From Betaproteobacteria bacterium (GTDB lineage: Bacteria; Pseudomonadota; Gammaproteobacteria; Burkholderiales; JACQAP01): a DNA stretch of 34,123 bases. The stretch spans positions 1 through 34,123 of the forward strand of contig JANXPQ010000174.1 of the NCBI GenBank assembly GCA_025357235.1. The letters are read 5' to 3'. The position numbers and the translations under genes were made by a program. Under the pieces are notes generated by a model. It was given only the letters and a program-made list of their open reading frames with translations. It had not been told where the DNA came from and did not search any database. Below, in pieces: positions 29,112-34,123 of the stretch; the stretch's first letter is position 1, and each line of letters starts with the position of its first letter.

Positions 29112-30407
29112 TTATGCACGGTCCTTCTGTTCCGGCAATACACTGCGGCCGGCGAAGCTCGTCTTGCTGCCGAGCTGCTCTTCGATGCGCAACGCCTCGT
29201 TCCACTTGGCCATGCGTTCCGAACGCGCAAAGGAACCGACCTTGAGTTGTCCGGCATCCCAGCCCACGGCGAGGTGCACGATGGTGACGTCCTCGGTTTC
29301 GCCCGAGCGCGCGGAGACGATGGTGCCCCAGCCGGCGCGCTTGCCCGCGTCCAGGGCCGCCTTGGTTTCGGTCACGGTGCCGGCCTGGTTGGGTTTGATG
29401 AGCACGGCATTGCAGGCGCCGGAAGCCACCGCGTCTTTCACTCTCGCGGCGTTGGTCACCAGAAAATCATCGCCGATGATCTGCACTTTTTTCCCGGCCG
29501 CCGCGGTGAATTTCCTCATGCCTTCGGCGTCGTCTTCGGCCACGGGGTCTTCGATCGAAACGATCGGATAGCGGTCGAGCCATCCCAGCAGCAATTCGCA
29601 CAAGCCATCGCTGTCGAGTTCGCGACTTTCCAGGCCGAGCCGGTAGCGGCCCTCGCGGCCGAATTCGGAAGCCGCGATGTCGAGCGAGATGCCGACATCC
29701 TCGCCGGGACGGTAGCCCGCGCGCTCGATCGCGCGCATCAGCATGGTGAGCGCCTCTTCGTTGGAATCGAATGCCGGCCAGAAGCCGCCTTCGTCGGCCA
29801 CACCTTGGAGCTTGCCCGCTTCTTTCATCAAGTCGCCGGCGGCGCGATAGATTTCTGCGGTCATCGCGGCGGCATCGTTGAAGCTGTGCGCGCCCAGTGC
29901 CATGACCATGAAGTCCTGGATGTCGACGCGCCGTCCAGCGTGCACGCCGCCGCCGAAAATCTGGATTTCCGGCAATGGCATGCGCACGCTCTTGCCCTGC
30001 GCGAGATAGGCGTAGAGCGGCATCCGGTGCGCACCGGCCACGGCATGCAGCACCGCCATCGACGTGGCGATCATGGCATTGCCGCCGAGCCTGGATTTGT
30101 TCGGCGTGCCATCGCACGCGATCAGTTCGTCGTCGATTTCGGCCTGGCGCAAGGCGTTGCATCCGAGCAGCAGGCGGGAGATGTCTTTGTTGACATTCGC
30201 CACCGCTCTCGACACCCCCATGCCGCCGAATGCCTGTCCGCCGTCGCGCAGATCCACGGCTTCATTCGATCCTCGCGAAGCGCCCGCGGGAGCGATTGCC
30301 CGGCCGACCGAACCGCCTGCGACGTGCACTTCGACTTCGACGGTCGGCCGGCCCCGGGAATCCCATACGCGGCGGCCATGAATTTTGGTGATGGTGGTGT
30401 CGGTCAT
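29112..30407 (-). CDS. divergent enolase-superfamily protein (phosphopyruvate hydratase paralogue)
   Basis: ITKIHGRRVWDSRGRPTVEVEVHVAGG...MPLPEIQIFGGGVHAGRRVDIQDFMVMALG...SIEDPVAEDD...IGDDFLVTNA...VLIKPNQAGTVTET...VSARSGETEDVTI...RSERMAKWNEALRIEEQLG. Confidence 0.88.
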   Translation of the reverse strand: MTDTTITKIHGRRVWDSRGRPTVEVEVHVAGGSVGRAIAPAGASRGSNEAVDLRDGGQAFGGMGVSRAVANVNKDISRLLLGCNALRQAEIDDELIACDGTPNKSRLGGNAMIATSMAVLHAVAGAHRMPLYAYLAQGKSVRMPLPEIQIFGGGVHAGRRVDIQDFMVMALGAHSFNDAAAMTAEIYRAAGDLMKEAGKLQGVADEGGFWPAFDSNEEALTMLMRAIERAGYRPGEDVGISLDIAASEFGREGRYRLGLESRELDSDGLCELLLGWLDRYPIVSIEDPVAEDDAEGMRKFTAAAGKKVQIIGDDFLVTNAARVKDAVASGACNAVLIKPNQAGTVTETKAALDAGKRAGWGTIVSARSGETEDVTIVHLAVGWDAGQLKVGSFARSERMAKWNEALRIEEQLGSKTSFAGRSVLPEQKDRA

Positions 30408-30423
30408 GAATCGTTCGCTTCTG

Positions 30424-31425
30424 TCATTGTCTGGCGAGTTCGCTCTGCCAGGCTGCACGCACGCCGGCAAGGCTGTCCACCGGATGGAGCAGCAGCGCGC
30501 GCGCGACACGGCGCACCGGTTCGCGCTGCGTGTCGATCGTGATGTATTCCACCGGTGACTTGCCGTCCACCCGTCCCAGGAACAGGCCCGGCAGCAAGTG
30601 CGCGGTGCGCTCTTCGATATCTTCGCGGGCTTCCCAGGTGACGTTTGTCAGATAGCTCCCGGCCAGTGCGTCGAAGCTCTCCATGTAGCGCGCCTGCCAT
30701 TGCGGCCGCCACACGCATTTGAGCAGCAGATGATTCAGGCAGAACGCCAGATCGAACGCCGGATCGCCGTACCACGCGCATTCGGCATCGAGGAACACCG
30801 GGCCGCTCGGCCCCGCCAGAATATTTTTCGGGCTGACGTCGCCGTGCACCAGCGCTTTCTTGGTCGCGCCGGTCACGCGCACCAGGCTTTCCAGCCGGCC
30901 GGCACAATCGGGGTGCTTCTTCGCCGTGGCGGACAGGTAAGGCTCGAGGCGGATCGGAAAGAAAATGTGATCCGTGGGAAATTTGTTCGCGATCTCGATG
31001 CGGCCCGCGGTGCTGCCGTGAATGGCGGCGATGCGCCGGCCGACTTCGCGCGCGGTGTCCATCGAAATTTCGCCGTCGCGCAGCTGCGTTTTCCACACGG
31101 GGTAGCGTTCCCCGTCGAGGAACTCCATCGCGAACATGCCGGTTTCGCGGTCTTCGCCGAGCACCTTCGGCACCGCCTGCGGATTGATGGCCGCCGCGGT
31201 GCGCATCCATTCGATTTCGTACTGGTTGCGCTCGACCGAGGCGTGCCAGTCGGCTTGGACCTTCAGTTTGGGCAGTGCGCGCTTGATGCAGATCGGGCCG
31301 CTCCTGAGGTCCACGCGCACGATGTCCGAGGACACACCGCCGGTGAGCGGCGCAATGGCGGGAGATTCGCCGGGCTGAAGCAACCCCATGCGTTCGAGCG
31401 CAATGAGGAAGGGATCGTTGCTCAT
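30424..31425 (-). CDS. phosphotransferase (APH/choline kinase-like fold)
   Basis: ALVHGDVSPKNILAGPSGPVFLDAECAWYGDPAFDLAFCLNHLLL is the APH catalytic loop (HGDxxxxN...D); an alternative start at 31443 is possible. Confidence 0.9.
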   Translation of the reverse strand: MSNDPFLIALERMGLLQPGESPAIAPLTGGVSSDIVRVDLRSGPICIKRALPKLKVQADWHASVERNQYEIEWMRTAAAINPQAVPKVLGEDRETGMFAMEFLDGERYPVWKTQLRDGEISMDTAREVGRRIAAIHGSTAGRIEIANKFPTDHIFFPIRLEPYLSATAKKHPDCAGRLESLVRVTGATKKALVHGDVSPKNILAGPSGPVFLDAECAWYGDPAFDLAFCLNHLLLKCVWRPQWQARYMESFDALAGSYLTNVTWEAREDIEERTAHLLPGLFLGRVDGKSPVEYITIDTQREPVRRVARALLLHPVDSLAGVRAAWQSELARQ

Positions 31426-31697
31426 TATTATCTTGAAGGACACCGCACCGACCGATGCCGCGATATTGGCGCATCACGCAGTGCGGAAAGCGAGACAAGA
31501 ACTTTATCACAGCTGTGCCGCCCTTCCTTCGCCCCGTCGTGGCTCGCGCGGGCGGGCTGAGGGGCAAACGCGGCGCGCATACTCATGTTTGGCAGCGGCG
31601 GTGGCGATAAGACTGACAAGGCCCCTGTCCGGAACGCAGATTTCCGGCCATACCGGCCGGCACGCGGCTCCGGATGTCGAAGTAATCTCAAATCAGA

Positions 31698-31727
31698 TTG
31701 ACAAGCGGCTGATTCAATTAGTATTGT
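31698..31727 (+). promoter_or_regulatory. putative sigma70 promoter upstream of the parA-like gene
   Basis: TTGACA (31698-31703), N18, TATTGT (31722-31727) in a locally AT-rich stretch. Confidence 0.4.
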
Positions 31728-31773
31728 GTTCGTCTTTCCCAAGCGGTTCATGCAGGTCGTTGGCGGGGAGGCC

Positions 31774-32619
31774 ATGGCCAAGATCGCGGTGTTCAATCAG
31801 AAGGGCGGGGTCGGCAAGACCACGACTTCACTCAACCTCACGGCGGCGCTCGCCCGGCGGGGCTACAACCCGTTGTCGATCGACCTCGATCCGCAGGCCC
31901 ATCTCTCTTATATATGCGGCACGACCGTCGGCAATGCCGACGATTCGATGTTCGGCTTTTACGAAAGCACCAAGCCGCTGACGCAGTTGATCCGCCCCGC
32001 GGCGGGCGGCTGGCTGGTCATCCCTGCGCACGTCGAACTGTCGAAAGTCGATACGCAATTCGGCAAAGGCCCGAACATCCTCAACCGGCTCAACGTCGGC
32101 ATCGTCAAGGAAAACCTCAATACCGGCCGGCCGATCGTACTGGATTGCTGCCCGATGCTGGGCGTGCTCTCCTTGAGCGCAATTTTCGCGTCGGACCGCG
32201 TGCTGATCCCGGTCTCCGCCGACTACCTGGCTGTGCAGAGCGTGCACCAGGTCGAGAAAACGCTGAAGGCGCTGGAGCACGTGCTGAGAAAACGCGTGCC
32301 GCGGCGCTATGTGATGACGCGCTTCGATGGCCGCCGCAAGATGTCGCACCAGATTTACGACGAGCTCAAGGCGCGGCTGGGCGACGAGGTCTGCGACACC
32401 AGGATCACGGAGAACGTCAGCGTCGCCGAAAGCCCCGCGTCAAAGAAGGATGTCTTCGCGCATTCGCCCGACAGTCGTGGAGCGAAGGACTATGAGGCGC
32501 TGCTGGAGGAACTGATCCATGTCGGCTTTATCGAGCGGCGCGAACCCGAAGTCACTACCGAGTCCCCCGTTACGGCTTTTCTTCGTCCGGATCCTGCTGC
32601 CTCGATATCAGCGAGATGA
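31774..32619 (+). CDS. ParA family P-loop ATPase
   Basis: MAKIAVFNQKGGVGKTTTSLNLTAALARRGYNPLSIDLDPQAHLS (deviant Walker A); RPIVLDCCPMLGVLSLSAI. Confidence 0.92.
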   Translation: MAKIAVFNQKGGVGKTTTSLNLTAALARRGYNPLSIDLDPQAHLSYICGTTVGNADDSMFGFYESTKPLTQLIRPAAGGWLVIPAHVELSKVDTQFGKGPNILNRLNVGIVKENLNTGRPIVLDCCPMLGVLSLSAIFASDRVLIPVSADYLAVQSVHQVEKTLKALEHVLRKRVPRRYVMTRFDGRRKMSHQIYDELKARLGDEVCDTRITENVSVAESPASKKDVFAHSPDSRGAKDYEALLEELIHVGFIERREPEVTTESPVTAFLRPDPAASISAR

Positions 32620-32836
32620 TGCCTTCAAGGTCGCTGCCTTCTTCCCTGGCCGTCGAGGCGATCTGCTTGCACTCCATGATTTCGCAGTGCATGTACATCT
32701 GCGTGATCTTGCGCTCCGCTTCCGCCTGGTCGCGCGCGTGAACGACGAGGTTGTCCACCGGCAAACCGCTGCGCGTGCGGATCTTGAATCCGAACTTGAT
32801 TAGATGTTGCGCGGGACCTGTGGCGGGCGCGGACAC
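32570..32836 (-). CDS. conserved hypothetical protein (88 aa)
   Basis: compact ORF, 3' end overlaps the parA 3' end by 50 bp; stop 2 bp upstream direction of the gamma-CA gene end, same strand. Confidence 0.6.
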   Translation of the reverse strand: MSAPATGPAQHLIKFGFKIRTRSGLPVDNLVVHARDQAEAERKITQMYMHCEIMECKQIASTAREEGSDLEGIISLISRQQDPDEEKP

Positions 32837-32838
32837 GG

Positions 32839-33363
32839 TCAGCCCGGCTGAACCTTCAGATCCAGCCGGTAGCGCTGGAAGTTTGTCACATAGTGCAGCG
32901 CATTCTCCAGAAGCTTCGCCACTTCCTCGTCGGTGAGTTGCCGCACCACTTTACCCGGCGAGCCCACCACCAGCGAGCGGTCCGGAATTTCCTTGCCTTC
33001 GGTGATCAGCGCATGCGCGCCGATCAGGCAGTGCTTGCCGATCTTGGCGTGGTTGAGGATGGTCGATTTGATGCCGATCAGGCTGCCCTCGCCGATGGTG
33101 CAGCCGTGCAGCGTGACCTGATGGCCGATGCTCACGTTCTTGCCGATGGTGAGCCGCACGCCTTCGTCGGTATGCAGCACGCAGTCGTCCTGCACGTTCG
33201 AGCCTTCGCCGATGGTGATCAGGTCATTGTCCCCGCGCACCACGCAGTTGAACCAGACGCTGGCGTTATGCTCCAGCACCACGGAACCGATGACCGTCGC
33301 GTTGTCCGCAACCCAGTAATCGCCGCGGGTGATGACTTTTCTGTCGCCGAGGGAATAAATCAT
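32839..33363 (-). CDS. gamma-carbonic anhydrase-like hexapeptide-repeat protein (YrdA-type)
   Basis: VADNATVIGSVVLEHNASVWFNCVVRGDNDLITIGEGSNVQDDCVLHTDEGVRLTIGKNVSIGHQVTLHGCTIGEGSLIGIKSTILNHAKIG. Confidence 0.94.
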   Translation of the reverse strand: MIYSLGDRKVITRGDYWVADNATVIGSVVLEHNASVWFNCVVRGDNDLITIGEGSNVQDDCVLHTDEGVRLTIGKNVSIGHQVTLHGCTIGEGSLIGIKSTILNHAKIGKHCLIGAHALITEGKEIPDRSLVVGSPGKVVRQLTDEEVAKLLENALHYVTNFQRYRLDLKVQPG

Positions 33364-33466
33364 GCTTTCTTCTTGGTCAGGGCCGATCGGAGCATTATAA
33401 GGGACGCTTAACGCGCGCACCGAGCCGGTGGATAATATCGCCAACCGCATTCAGGAGAACCGCATC

Positions 33467-34123
<657 letters not shown>

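Noticed and set aside
29025-30542. 505-aa plus-strand ORF antisense to the enolase-like gene
   Set aside because: The minus strand has conserved enolase motifs; the antisense product looks like shadow translation.
30404-31567. 387-aa alternative minus frame over the phosphotransferase gene
   Set aside because: The overlapping frame 30424-31425 contains the full APH catalytic motif; the alternative is Arg-rich with no motif.

Overview
This 34,123-bp window looks like GC-rich chromosomal DNA of a betaproteobacterium. That assignment is inferred from gene content (phasin, DUF2069, and the proS / lytic transglycosylase / rppH neighbourhood). It is densely coded with about 40 genes on both strands. 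I saw no rRNA, tRNA or CRISPR array, and no intact transposase or prophage. Most genes are housekeeping or metabolic: an iorAB-like indolepyruvate oxidoreductase pair, CBS protein, two YceI proteins with cytochrome b561 and a MarR regulator, an ECF sigma/anti-sigma-like pair, phasin, O-methyltransferase, class II glutamine amidotransferase, gluQ, HugZ-like protein, WrbA-like protein, YihY, TlpA-like thioredoxin, lytic transglycosylase, proS, spermidine synthase-like protein, rppH, quinone oxidoreductase, aldo/keto reductase, SDR, GNAT, ParA, gamma-carbonic anhydrase and a class I aldolase cut by the window end. The observations most worth follow-up are: (1) a 223-bp MITE-like element with perfect 22-bp terminal inverted repeats at 26885-27107, lying exactly between an SDR stop codon and a GNAT start codon; (2) a kinase plus divergent enolase-like gene pair, with substitutions at usually invariant enolase positions, followed by a transporter and a thioesterase; (3) a secreted RNase Sa/barnase-like toxin with an ATGA-overlapping barstar inhibitor; (4) a truncated GGDEF remnant abutting the phasin gene; (5) an HD protein with a PDE-like YHN..H signature; and (6) an orphan ParA.
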